64,000 nucleotides of DNA from Undaria pinnatifida (lineage: Eukaryota > Sar > Phaeophyceae > Laminariales > Alariaceae). The position numbers were made by a program, and so were the translations under genes. The stretch is from assembly GCA_012845835.1 (NCBI GenBank), contig JABAKD010000029.1, positions 13,531,892 through 13,595,891 on the forward strand, written 5' to 3'. Positions 49,556 to 60,036 of this stretch are shown in pieces. Each line of letters opens with the position of its first letter. Within the stretch, counting starts at the first letter, position 1. A model generated the notes under the pieces. It was given only the letters and a program-made list of their open reading frames with translations, did not search any database and was not told the origin of the DNA.

Positions 49556-49959
49556 GCTGGGTTTTTTTTTAATGCTGTACAGCAGTACAGCATTCCACTA
49601 CTACTGCTCACAAGGTGCACAGCCCACCATTTAATACCATAACTGCTGCGCTGCACGTAACCAGCACAAAAAAAAATGTACCCAGCCAAAAAACACGCAT
49701 GATTTTTTTTTGCTGGAAAATTCCGTCGAAAACAACACTCACAGCGGGCTACAGCAACAGCACTTCAGAGAGTGTTTGCGCTTTTGTTAGTTTTTAAACA
49801 AGAGACAACGCAGCACAGTTATAGCAGATACCCAGGTACACCAGAAGCACCCGAGGCAGAGACAGGTGGAGCGTCACACAGAACCACGGGCGTCTTTGAT
49901 CCTCGGAGGAGATTCTCCCAGTCGAAGAACTGCTGGAGTCGGCGGTGGCCCGGTTTTGC

Positions 49960-50085
49960 CGGAGGCAACAACTAACTCTAGTCGGCCGAGTACAAAAATA
50001 AAGCACAACTACTGGTACTGTCGTGAACGATGCGAGGCCACAACTAATTCTAGTCGACTGAGTACCAAAAAGCATCTAGCACACA
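49960..50085. repeat. ~80-bp tandem duplication
   Basis: CAACAACTAACTCTAGTCGG-CCGAGTACAAAAATAAAGCA (49967) and CCACAACTAATTCTAGTCGA-CTGAGTACCAAAAAGCA (50038) are followed by matching GCAC-ACTA-TGGTAC words. It lies just upstream of SEN54. Confidence 0.7.
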
Positions 50086-50331
50086 AATAAAGCACTAGTA
50101 GTACTGGTACGGACATAACCGGTGTGAGTACTTTTTTTGTGCACCCAACAGTAGATTTTTTTCAATTTTGAATCCATGGCCCCCCAACAAGCAAAGGTCC
50201 TATCAGTGGGAGGATGGGAAAGAAAGCAGGACCACCCACGAATTTCTGCCAAACGCTTTGCTCTTTTCTACCCATTCTGACGTTTTCTGCCCTTTGCCTC
50301 TGCCGCGTGTGCTGGCGGGTGACTCCTCCAG

Positions 50332-53300
50332 GGATCCTCTTGGCACGGGCGGACGATGCTGCACGCCGAAGAAGGCCTCTGGCTAGCAGAGCGGGGCATG
50401 CTTACCGTTCACCCTCCTCATACAGAGCAACAAACCGCCACGGCGGCGGCGGCGGTGGCGGCGACGAAGCTGACACCGCAGGCGGCACGCGCCGCTAAAC
50501 CCCAGGGCGAAGGAAAGGCAGAGCGAGGAATACTTTCAGTTCAGCTTCCTCATGCCGAACGACACCCCGCGGTGGTGGCGGCGGGGGCGGCGGCGGTGGT
50601 GGGCCTGGCGCCGATCGCGGCACGTGCTGCCAGAACCCGGAACAACGGAGAGGACGGTTGGACCTCCGCCTCCGTCCACCGTCCCCATGGGGAATCCCAC
50701 ACCGCGACAACGGCGGTGACAGCGGCGGCGGCGGGGCTAACAACGAAAGCGGCACGCGCCGCCGAAACCGAGAACATAGGAGGGGACGGTTGGACCGCCG
50801 CCCCCGCCTGGCCAGAGGGTGAAGAAAGCGTAGCGCCACAGGCAGAGATGCCACCGGCGACAGTCACACCGAATTACGCCGCTCTTAGCCCCCCCCTCCT
50901 GTCTTGCGCTCGTGCAGCACCGCGCATGCCTTCAAAGCGTCCAGCCGTGACACCAACCGCGGCGAAATCACTCCCAGCAACAAGCAACGCTAGTAGTGAA
51001 AACGGCGTCGGCGGCGGTGGTGGTGGTGGTGGTTATATAGGTGTCGGTGTCGGTGGTGGTGGCGGTGGTGATGGTCCCGGTGATGGTGGTGGTGGCGGCG
51101 GCGAGGGTGGTGGTACGAGCGATGGTGGTGGCGATGGCGGCGGCGATGGTGGTGGCGGTAGCGACGGTGAAGGGGTTGTTGCTGTGACAGCCCCGTTACG
51201 CGCGGCATTACCCGCCAACCAGCAGAGCCGTCCCCCCGCAACCGCGCCCAAAACACCGCCAGCCCCCGTTGCCATGGTAGGGCTTCCTGACCCGGACAAA
51301 ACCGGAAACACGCCGTCTGACGCAGGCGAGAGCAACCCTACTTTGCCTAGAGAAAACCCTCGTGTTGTGCCGGCCGGGGCTGAAATCGCGCGAACCTACG
51401 ATGTGGGGCCGGTGTCGGAGGAGAGACAGCAATGGCGGCGGGGCGCTAAGCGGGGAAGGCCCGGCGCGGGCGGTGGCGGCGAGCATCCTGCCCTGTCCGT
51501 CGGGGAAATGTTCGAGATTTTGGGGCGGGCCGGGGTGCCGTGGGAGTGCTATCGGGCCTACGCGGAGCTCAAGCGAAGGTACGGTGTATGTCTTTTGTCG
51601 TGGGCGTCGTCGTCGTCATTGTTGGCGTTGGCTTTTGCCTTTTCACGCTTCTAGTCCGCGTTCGAAGTCGTGTCCCCTTTAGCACTGCACCCATACTTTA
51701 GAATTTGTTTCCTGGACGCGTGCTACGATAGAGATTCTCCACTTTTTTTTCTAATACTACCCCTCAATTTGGGAGCTTAATCCCTTTACAACTGGAAACC
51801 CATTTTTGGCGACAAAATTACTTGGATTTAGTATAGGGAGGGGTTCGGGGGCTCTAAAGGGGTCAAGACCTCTCCCTAAAACCCGTTTTGTTTTTAGACA
51901 ATATATATATTGCTACATTGTACGGGATGAAAGATCCTATGGCCTAGCTAGGTACACGACGAGAATCATGCTTTTTTTTTTTTCCCCCGACGATGTTGGG
52001 TCAACGCCTTTACAGCTGGAGCCCCTTTTTGGGGACAAATTTACTTGAAGTTGGTTTGGGGAGGGATTTCGGGGGCTCTCAAGGGGTTAAGGAGCCTCGC
52101 CATTCAGAGAACAAAATAGCCAAAAAGAGGTATACCTCTATCGAATCATGCGCTAAATACTTGGAATTAGTGTGGAAAGGTTTTTGCTGTAGGAAAAGGG
52201 TGAAAGTGAAACGGGCGTAGCTGCCGTGTCGTCCTTACACCTCGACAGACGCGGAGGTATGGCGTCAACAAGCCTTGACAACGCGTTTTTGCTCTAGACG
52301 TTTTTTGTTTTAGACAGCTAAAAACGTGGGGTCGCTCACGCTTCGTGTAAAGCCTCCTCAACAAGCAGACCCGCTGCCGCTTTCAGGCCTGCGCGAAGGT
52401 CAATTAAAAACGAGCAAGTTTGTTTTCAGATATTTTGTTGTAACATACCTGGTATTGTTTTACACGTGTTGAAGCTCGTTGGCGTAGGATGCACCGCATT
52501 CTTCTCAGATTGCACCGCGTTTGGCTGGGGCTGCAACGCATTCGGCTGAGGTTGCACCGCGCATTTTTATTAGGTTTCGCGGCCTTTGTCTCAGGCTGCA
52601 TCGCATTTTTCTCAGGTTGCACCGCATTTTTTCGTGAAACGTCAACACCGGCAAGGGTTTGCGTTCCCGCGTGCTCCCGAACCTTACGTATCACACGGTC
52701 GCATGACGCGTACGATGATGGTTCCAAGTTGTAACCGCTAGACTACTCAACGCTCGATGGCACCCAGGAGTATTGAAAGCTCTGGGGTATGGCAGCACGC
52801 GGACCACTGCCATCGACCTGCCTTCAAAACCATCGCCTGGGTCCGTTCCTGTACACCGTTCAACAGTACAGCAGCGCATCTGTCTGTGCCCAGTCCTGTA
52901 AACCGCACAACAGTTGACCAACGGACGATTGTTTTAATGTCTTGTACTTTGGTTTTGAGTTGTGTCCATGAATGTATGTATCGCCCCCCGCTCCTAGGGA
53001 CTACGGCCATGCATGATATGATTACCCCCCCGTCGTCGTGGCACAGAAAGGAGAGTGGCTATGGAAACCCCGGGGCTGAATTACAACGTGTTTACTGTTT
53101 TTCCGCAGGTCGTACGTGGTCAGGCGCCGGGCGGAGGATACAATTGGGCATGACGAGAAGGCTCCTCGCGCTGCACCGCTGCTCTGGTTCACGAACAAGC
53201 GTACCTTGCCACGAGCTGGCGCCGCCGCTGGTAACGCCGCCAGCGGGGATCACCTCAACCGCACCCCCGCTTCCTCCCCCTCCCCCGCCCCTTCCTCCTT

Positions 53301-54279
53301 CTCCTCTTCCCCACTCCCTTCCTCCTCTTCTCCCCCCCCCTCCTCCTTCTTCTCCTCCTCCCCCCTCTCCTGCTCCTTCCCTTCCTCCTCCTCCCTCTCT
53401 TCCACCTCCTCTTCCTCCTCTTCCACCTCGCCCTCGTCCACCCCGCCCCCCCAACTTCCCGTGACGTTTCACGTGTACAACCCGTCCTCCGCGTTTCGAA
53501 AGCGCAACCCCGGCCCGCCCGATTCCCTAGTCGCGGTGTGCCGGTTCGGCGATCCGATGCCTCCACACGGAGAACTTGTTGCCCTCGCCGACCACCACTC
53601 TCGGCTAAGGCGGGAAGGCTTAGAAAGGTTGAAGCAAGAAGGCTTAAATAGGTCGAGGCAGGAAGACTTAAATAGACCGAGGCAAGACGGCTTAAGGAAA
53701 GAAGGTCGAGGTAGGTTAAGAAAAGAAGGCGTTGATAGGTCAAGGCAAGAACGCTTAGCTAGCCTGGGGCAAGCAGGCTTAGAGGGCACCCCGGGCCCTA
53801 ACACCTCCAGCCAGAATGAAAACGGCAGAGAGGGCACACTTAATCCTAAGCCTAGTCTCCCAAGACAGAATTACGATACGGGTGGGCGCGAGACCGGGGG
53901 TCAAGGAAGTGAGAGGGGAGGGGGGGGTAGCGCCGAGGAAAGGGTGCTGTCGCGGCCGGGGGCGGCGGGGGTGAAGGCAGTAGAGGGGCAGGGGGCGTCG
54001 ACAGCGGTAGGGTGGGAGGGGGTGGCAAGGTCGATAGGGGGGGGGGAGGGGAGCATGGAGAAGAAGGCGCTAGGGAAAGAGGGGCCTCCTACGGTAAAGC
54101 TGGCGCTAGGCGGGAAGGGGTTTCCAATGGTAAATCAAGGCGTAGGGGGGGAGGGCGCTCCCATGGTGAAGCTGGCGGTAGTGTCAGCGGAGGCGGAGGT
54201 GCAGTTGTTTGATGTCTGCACGCACGATCCGAGCGTGGTAGCAGCGGGAGGTGATCGCGTGAAGGGTTCGGAAAACTAG
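50332..54279 (+). CDS. TSEN54: tRNA-splicing endonuclease subunit SEN54
   Basis: SEN54 is a structural subunit of the heterotetrameric nuclease that cuts introns from nuclear pre-tRNAs. Exon A (50332-51578, acceptor CTCCTCCAG, donor CGAAG|GTACGG) and exon B (53109-54279, acceptor TTTTTCCGCAG) join in phase to give YAELKRRSYVVRRR, the family's tyrosine-helix core. Other hallmarks: GRTMLHAEEGLWLAERG (human GRQRLHPEEALYLLECG), LSVGEMFEILGRAGVPWECY, TFHVYNPSSAFRKRNPGPPD, and the C-terminal VKLAVVSAEAEVQLFDV strand. At least 805 aa against ~530 in human: extra length comes from three 44-45-residue repeats, Gly and Ser/Pro tracts, and Arg/Gln/Leu repeats. Exons before 50332 are missing; an in-frame TGA at 50320 shows exon A starts after it. 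Confidence 0.93.
50407..50805 (+). repeat. Coding minisatellite in SEN54, three units
   Basis: Three 132-135-bp units encode 44-45 residues each: starts VHPPHTEQQTAT, VQLPHAERHPAV and VHRPHGESHTAT, each followed by an Ala-rich part ending AARAA and a GDGW/GEDGW-like end. All keep the reading frame. They sit between the N-terminal SEN54 motif and the LSVGEMFEIL motif. Confidence 0.85.
51713..52155. mobile_element. MITE-like element, family A (copy 4) in SEN54 intron
   Basis: Left GGACGCGTGCTACGATAGAG and right GAGGTATACCTCTATCGAAT are inverted ends. Inside are two copies of the TTTACAACTGGAAACCC / GGGAGGGGTTCGGGGGCTCT repeat (51788-51868 and 52008-52095), so another repeat has nested or duplicated within it. 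Confidence 0.65.
52486..52640. repeat. ~27-bp minisatellite
   Basis: Five or six units of the type TTCTCAGGTTGCACCGCATT / TTGGCTGGGGCTGCAACGCA in the SEN54 intron. Unit lengths are multiples of 9, so several frames stay open. Confidence 0.8.
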
Positions 54280-54787
54280 GGAGGGGGGGGGGGGGGAAGT
54301 GACGCTGTGGCACCCATCTCGGGTTCTGGTTGGCGCTGAGGAGGGGGGTGCTGGGTACAGCTATGAACTTCGCTTTGTTGTGCGCGGGTGGAAGAAGGAC
54401 GTGGCGACATGCACACGCTGCTACAACACCAAGTGGGTTGTGAGATCAAAGAAAGAAGCAAATGTTTGTGTGGCTTATCTCCGACTAGTATTCCACGTCC
54501 GACGTAGCGGGTGTTTCTTTTGACCTTCGTGTTGCAAGAAACGGGCATCGCTTTGGGCACCCAGGAAGCCATAATTTTCTTTTTAAGCGCACTGTTTGTG
54601 GGCAGAACGCGACAAAGCGCGCACTCATCGATTTGGGCTGCGACAAGAGTTTTAGAAGCGCACTGTGGGAGGACGTGACAAACGAGGTCGTTAATTTGAG
54701 TTGCTGTCATTGCCCACAAGCTTGACGCGGCTACTTTTGGGTGAGGTGCGGCGACGCCGAATGGTCGATCGTTTCCTTCCAACTCAG

Positions 54788-55195
54788 AGTCGTTCTGCGG
54801 TAGCCCCCCCCCCCGACTTTTCGTTGACAAAATCGCCGATTTTGAAACCAGCTCGCTGCCGTGTCTCCTAAAATACGGTGCCCCTTGCCACCCCGACGTC
54901 ATCGTTCGATACTACTACTAGCCCTTTGCAAACAATACAGCATGTGGAGGCTATCTTTTAATAGCGGCCTTTGTCGTCTCGAGCAGCCATGAAACGTTCG
55001 TTAGAGAAAACAGAAAAAACAAACGCTGGTTTTGGGGGGGGCTATCGTACAATCAGTCCAAACGATAACATACTTGAAGAGATATTGTTTTCATAGCATC
55101 CTTCCTCGTGTCGAGCAGCCATGAAACATTCGTTATAGAAAAAAAAAGAAAGAAAAACGCTGGTTTGGGGGGGGGGGGCTATCGCAGCATCAGTT
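54788..55195. mobile_element. MITE-like element, family B (copy 4, with partial tandem copy)
   Basis: Starts CGTTCTGCGGTAGCCCCCCC and carries AAAATCGCCGATTTTGAAAC-CAGCTCGCTGCCGTGTCTCC and CACCCCGACGTCATCGTTCG. It ends GGGGGGGGCTATCGTACAAT near 55052. A second right half (AGCAGCCATGAAACATTCGT ... GGGCTATCGCAGCATCAG) follows at 55100-55190. Confidence 0.65.
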
Positions 55196-55244
55196 CTCAC
55201 GGGAAACCGCCTCCTCTCAATCGCGCGGTCGGTTAGCGCCCAAC

Positions 55245-55545
55245 CCCACGAAGGTGCTACGGTATTGCCGTGGGAGCCTAGCAAACGCGTCGGATCTAGC
55301 ATGGGGATATGGGATACGAGCGGTTTTACATGTCTTTGAAGGCGTGTGCGTATAGAAAAAAGGGGATACCTGGTCATACGAGTTGGCATAGCGCAAATTA
55401 ATATTAGTTCGTTCCGTGGAGCCCTATAGGAATATTTCAAAGAGCTTCCCTAAAGACACAAGTGAGTGAACATCGTGAATCCTGCCTAGGAGAGAGACCT
55501 GTGCAAGGGGTTACCCGTATCTGTATCAAGCCTTCTCATTATAAA
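55245..55545. repeat. Repeat G (copy 1)
   Basis: GGTATTGCCGTGGGAGCCTA, TTGAAGGCGTGTGCGTA, GGCATAGCGCAAAT, GACACAAGTGAGTGAACATCG and AGGAGAGAGACCTGTGCAAG match 56333-56610 in the same order (~300 bp, roughly 75% identical by eye). Confidence 0.75.
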
Positions 55546-55947
55546 TGGCAGTGTCGGCAGGACTTTCTCTCTTCTCTGGTATTCTTTTGCAACCGCTCGA
55601 GGTTTGCTGGCGAGGTTTTCGACTATCCCGCCTTAAATCCCAGCGTCTTCGCATACTTTCGTAGTTGCCCGTTTTCCTTTTTCTGTTTCCCTTGTTCCAT
55701 TCCCCGCGTTAATGTGAGAACGACGGTAGCTCTCGAGACTGCAAATTTGGCCGTGCCCGCTCGGTTTTCTGTATCCCGTTTCCTGTCTTCCGTTCCCCGT
55801 TTTCTTTTTTCTGCATTAGGTTTTTCCTGGGGCTTCGTAGCCTCGCAGGATCGACGTGTGAGAGTGGGTTTTGAATAGCCGCATCTTCGAGTCATGTTCT
55901 AGACCATGGAACCTGTGCTTCCCCGAATCTTCCATATTTCTGTACAA

Positions 55948-56321
55948 TGTTAAGGTAGTATTAGTGGGGTATTAGTCCGTTTGACCACTTGCAAAAGGTT
56001 AACCAATGGCTTACCCAAACTAAGCCTTATAACACTCTCCCCCCCTGAAACGGCGGGATGGCAGGTCGGCCGGATATACGGCGGACCTCTGTCTTTATCC
56101 AAGCCGTTTCATTCCCTGGGGTACCAGGGAGAGTATTTTTCAAGTTCGACATGGGGAAAGTCTGCAAAGTTTATTATTGTGGATGGTGGGGATCGAACCC
56201 ACGACCCAAAAACCCATGGTCTGTCGATGACGCCATTTGTTAAGGTATTAGTGGGGTATTAGTCCGTTTGACCACTTGCAAAAGGTTAACCAACGGCTTA
56301 CCTAAACTAAGCCTTATAACA
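55948..56321 (-). mobile_element. TRIM-like LTR element (copy 2), 374 bp
   Basis: Same family as 27030-27415, inverted. LTRs are 55948-56034 (87 bp) and 56238-56321 (84 bp), with TGTTATAAGGCTTAGTTT starts and CTTAACA ends. The possible primer-binding site TGGCGTCATCGACAG follows the 5' LTR by two bases, and a CAGGGGGGGAGAG purine tract precedes the 3' LTR. The flanks are the two halves of repeat F, which is uninterrupted at 38590-38720. Confidence 0.8.
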
Positions 56322-56332
56322 ATATACGACTC

Positions 56333-56610
56333 ATCAGGGTGGGCTAGTGTTATGGTATTGCCCTGGGAGCCTAGCAACGGCGTATAATCTAGGACGTGGG
56401 CTTGGGATAAAAATAGGTTCCCATGCCTTGAAGGCGTGCGCGTACAGGAAAAGGGGGATGCTACGAACTGGCATGGCGCACTGCGTTCCGTCGCTACGGG
56501 TATATTAGATAGAGCTTCTTTAAGGATACAAGTGGGTGAAAATCGTGGAGCCTGTACAGTAGAGAGACCTGCAAAGAGGTGGCTTGTGTCTGTAACAGCG
56601 CTTCTCATTA
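56333..56610. repeat. Repeat G (copy 2)
   Basis: Copy of 55245-55545, starting just after repeat F. The nearly contiguous F-G arrangement suggests one larger element that has been duplicated. Confidence 0.75.
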
Positions 56611-56664
56611 TACATACCTGCGCTCGCTCGTGAAGACGTAGGCCGTCTGTGGCTGCAACAACAC

Positions 56665-56986
56665 TCTGCCACGTTATTGTTGTGGTTGTGGTTGTTGTGG
56701 TTGTTGTGGTTGTGGTTGTTGTGGTTGTTTGTTGTGGTTGTGGTTGTGGTGGTTGTGGTTGTGGTTGTTGTGGTTGTTGTGGTTGTGGTTGTTGTGGTTG
56801 TTGTGGTTGTGGTTGTTGTGGTTGTTGTGGTTGTTGTTGTTGTGGTTGTGGTTGTTGTGGTTGTGGTTGTTGTGGTTGTGGTTGTGGTTGTGGTTGTTGT
56901 GGTTATGGTTGTGGCTGTAGTTGTTGTGGTTGTGGTTGTGGTTGTTGTGGTTGTGGTTGTGGTTGTGGTTGTGGTTGTGGTTGTGG

Positions 56987-57020
<34 letters not shown>

Positions 57021-57092
57021 GGTTGTTGTTGTTGTTGTTGTTGTTGTTGTGGTTGGTGTTGTGGTGGTTGTGGTTGTTGTTGTTGTTGTTTT
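56665..57092. repeat. (TTGTGG)n / (TTG)n microsatellite
   Basis: About 420 bp of mixed TTGTGG and TTG units. Open in all frames of both strands because it lacks stop codons; not coding. Confidence 0.95.
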
Positions 57093-57138
57093 ACGATTTA
57101 AACATGTTATCCTCCGGCGGATGGTCATAAACAAATTA

Positions 57139-57893
57139 TTACGTTCTTCCAAGTTTCACGTGCGTGCCGTGTGTCAAAAATAACTCGGTTGCCCAAAAAA
57201 CGGTGCAATCATACCGTGGCAATATCGTCGCAAACTCCGCGACCTCCCCAGCGGCCGCGCCCCACTGAATACATCCATGATGGCAAATCACCATCTTCCT
57301 ATCGACAGTATTGCCCTCCGCTACAAAAGAACGACACAATCACAAATAAAAGCGAAACCTTCCGCTGCGCTGCACACAGCTGAACCCAGCAAACAATAGG
57401 GTACATCGCGACAAAAAAAAAAACGGCGCTTCTCCCCCGTTAACACTCGCAAAACAAAAACCCAGCGCAAAGCAGACCGAAAAACGCGGCGCGCTATACA
57501 TGCAAATCAAAAACACATCGGGACGCGATTGCGACGAATTCCGTCTGAAGGGCCAATCACTCAGCGAAAAAACAGAAACAAGAACAAAAACGAAAAGAAG
57601 AGAAAGAATACGAAAAAAGTGAAAAAAAAAAACCTTCCTGTAAAATTTTACGCGCTACATACGTATGTGCGAAGGGTACAAGCGGGAGGGAGGTAGAGCG
57701 GCGAAAGGGACACGACGACGTCGGCTTCCACTGCCGACGACAACACAAAACATACCTACCTGTATCTCGGCGCGCGGAGCCGCGCGAGAGTCTACAACAA
57801 CGACCCCCCCTGCCCTCCCCCCCCTCCCCCCTCCCTCCTTCTCGCCTCGGAAAAACGCCGAAAGCGAAGCCAACCGTGCTGAGGCACAGCCCT
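57139..57893 (-). CDS. Possible two-exon gene fragment
   Basis: Exon 1 candidate (~57893-57760) reads RLASLSAFFRGEKEGGG, a Gly run, then VVVVDSRAAPRAEIQ to a strong donor CAG|GTAGGT. Exon 2 candidate (57315-57139) starts after TTTTGTAGCGGAG in matching phase 0: GNTVDRKMVICHHGCIQWGA, AAGEVAEFATILPRY, then DCTVFWATELFLTHG to TAA. The family is unknown, and the last ~25 residues may be read-through past a donor-like CG|GTATGA. It lies right beside the TTGTGG microsatellite. Confidence 0.4.
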
Positions 57894-57939
57894 ACGCGTG
57901 CGCCCGCCGTGCAGAAAAACTGCTTGATAGTCGCAGCAG

Positions 57940-58030
57940 AACACGCCTGAGGGTATTCTCAGTGCAGCGCGGCGTCAAACATGTCTTGGCGCAACGCAGA
58001 GCACACCATCAGAGCACCAAATCGAAAGGC
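57940..58030. other. GC-rich segment without a gene call
   Basis: Open plus-strand frame with Arg/Gln-rich peptide next to a family A element; no splice support. Confidence 0.3.
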
Positions 58031-58032
58031 CC

Positions 58033-58325
58033 TTCAAGGGCGCGTGCTACGACAACAGAGGTGCACCACTTTCTTTCTGCGAGTTCCTCAAGTTTGGGAG
58101 CGCTCAACACCCTTCCCAAAAAACAATTTTTGGAGAAAAACAAACACCAAAACTATCGGATGAAAAATGCCATCGTCGCCTAGGTACACAAGGAGAAAAT
58201 CACGAGAAGAGAAGAAAAAAAACGGCGTATTTTCCCCCATGATTCGGGGTTAACGATCCTCGTTCTTCAGGAACCAACGTAGCCGAAAAAAAAAAGGAGA
58301 ACCTCTATCGTAGCACGCGTCCAAG
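58033..58325. mobile_element. MITE-like element, family A (copy 5)
   Basis: Left GGCGCGTGCTACGACAACAG and right AACCTCTATCGTAGCACGCG-TCC are inverted over ~25 bp. Inside: CTCAAGTTTGGGAGCGCTCA, AAACAATTTTTGGAGAAAAA, CATCGTCGCCTAGGTACACA and CCCATGATTCGGGGTTAACG. At ~290 bp this is the clearest full-length copy. Confidence 0.75.
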
Positions 58326-58712
58326 GAGATGATGATAAGGCGAGCCTGCCTACTCCCTTTTGGCACCTGCTATGTGTGTGCTGTTGGTTCCCACCGGCAG
58401 ACACGGCCATGAATCGTTGACGAAGTGCCGAGAGATGTTCCCGTCGGCCGTTTTCCCACACCCGCTAGGCTCACCGCCCGGCCCCGCCCCAATCCGCCCC
58501 CGCTCCGCCCCCGCCAGGCCATGCGTCTTGTCTCGATGCCCGGCACAACGAACACGTTTCTCGGGGTAGCAATCACTCCGGGGTTTCGCGTTCGATCCAC
58601 CCCCTTGGCATTGTCGGAGCTTCTCTTACTGCCTCGCTTTTGAACCTTCTCGGCTTTGTTTATTTTTCAGCACCGTTTTGCTAAGCTCGCGCCCTCCAAC
58701 CACCCGTCAAGT

Positions 58713-59408
58713 TTACTCGCCCCCTCCGCCTTTATTGTTGTCTGCCGCGCCTGCCGCTTTGCTCGCCCGCCCCTCCCACGCCTTCTTCTCTGTGCTTGCC
58801 GGTGAGCTGGCGGCTGCTGCGGCAGCAGTTTTACGTGCGGCAGCAGCAGCACCCGTAGAAGCATCAACAACAGCGTTGACGGTGGCGGCAGGGGCGATAG
58901 CGGCACCGGTAGCGGCGGTGGTAGTGGCGGCGGCGACGGCGGCGGTACCGGCGGCGGTACCGGTGCCGGTGGTGCCGGTGGCAGCGACGGCAGCAGCAGC
59001 GTCTGTTACCGCCACCGGCAAGTACACGCGGCCCTTCTCCCCGTCATCGCTGGAGAACGCGGCCGTATTCCCAACGTTGGCGTCGCCGGAGGCACCGGAG
59101 ACATCAGAGGCGTCGATGGGGAGCTGTTCGGACGAATGGTCCACCGATGCGGGCTCGTCGTACCCGAGAGCGACCAGCAATGGTTGGCAGGCGTACTGGA
59201 CCTGCTGCCGACGAAATGCTGGCATCTCGGCGGCCCAACGGGTTGCCCTGAGGGGTGGAAGGGGGTGGGAGGGTGGGCGGGAGGGAAGCGGGGAGGGGAC
59301 GGGTACTCACTTGTTGCTTGCCTTCGCCATTTGAGCATTGACCACGCATTCCTTTCGAGACGGACCACCGTTCCAACTCCTTATTGAGACACCTCCAACA
59401 TATGGGCA
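58713..59408 (-). CDS. C-terminal two exons of an unrecognised protein
   Basis: Exon A (59408-59311) encodes CPYVGGVSIRSWNGGPSRK and CVVNAQMAKASN, and ends AACAA|GTGAGTAC. Exon B (59247-58713) starts after CCACCCCTCAG in matching phase: ATRWAAEMPAFRRQQVQYAC, QPLLVALGYDEPASVDHSSE, an acidic/Ser part, VYLPVAVTD, then a long Ala/Thr/Val-rich tail to TAA. The intron is 63 bp. Exon A's acceptor (GTGGTGAG) is weak, so it may extend upstream, where KCGEC precedes CPYV and would add Cys residues. Family unknown. Exon A occurs in a decayed copy at 19678-19777. Confidence 0.6.
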
Positions 59409-59429
59409 CTCACCACATTTTCTCCGTAT

Positions 59430-60030
59430 AGTTAAAATAAAAGCAAAACATGTAGTCTACCTCTTATTCTGCACCCTCTCTGGTTCGCGCTTTGTGGGGG
59501 AGGACTTCCTTCGCTTTGAATTTGTCCGACCAGATACCTCTGGTACCAAACGATCCCCTTAGCTGCGAAATTGACCTCACACCCATCTCGAAGTCAAGGT
59601 TTGTGTTTGTGCATAGATCTCCATATGAGACTCGGTTAACCCCGCCCTATACTGAATTAAAGCAATTTTGTCCCAAAAACGGGTTTTCAGTTGCAAAGGC
59701 GTTGAGCTATGTGCATTCCCCCTACCGCAGCGTGCTTACTGCTGTATCCGGCGCTATGACACCACGCCGCGGCTAGATACCAACATCTCCCATTTGCATT
59801 GATTAAATATCACAACCCTCGGACCGATCGTCGATCCGTACTTGACACGCTCTACATGTTTCGGGGAAGATCTGTACGGGCTCTGGCTCGTGTTACCCGG
59901 TGAGAGCTGCACAATCTGCATGATCTATTCAATAGAACATGTTTCTTGGGTTGGATCTGTACTCCATAGATATACAGATCCAGCACAACATCTCATGACG
60001 GCAGATACGGGATCTCATGTAGATGATCTG
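59430..60030. other. No supported gene
   Basis: Contains a piece of the CGAAATTGACCTCACACCCA / TTTTGTCCCAAAAACGGGTT dispersed repeat (59570-59710). No exon was supported. Confidence 0.4.
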
Positions 60031-60036
60031 TGTAAC

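Noticed and set aside
49261-49689. 142-codon ORF with Asn/Pro/Thr runs
   Set aside because: TTG/TGG microsatellite read on the minus strand.
50168-50331. Possible first exon of SEN54 (MAPQQAKVLSVGGWERKQDH)
   Set aside because: No convincing donor joins it to exon A and the peptide does not clearly match the SEN54 N-terminal region, so it was left out.
56520-57183. Several ORFs of 60-210 codons (poly-Thr, poly-Val, Cys/Gly)
   Set aside because: All lie in the TTGTGG microsatellite.
58713-59334. Plus-strand Ala/Val/Pro-rich ORF of 218 codons
   Set aside because: It is the reverse of the minus-strand exon B, which has matching splice phase with exon A.
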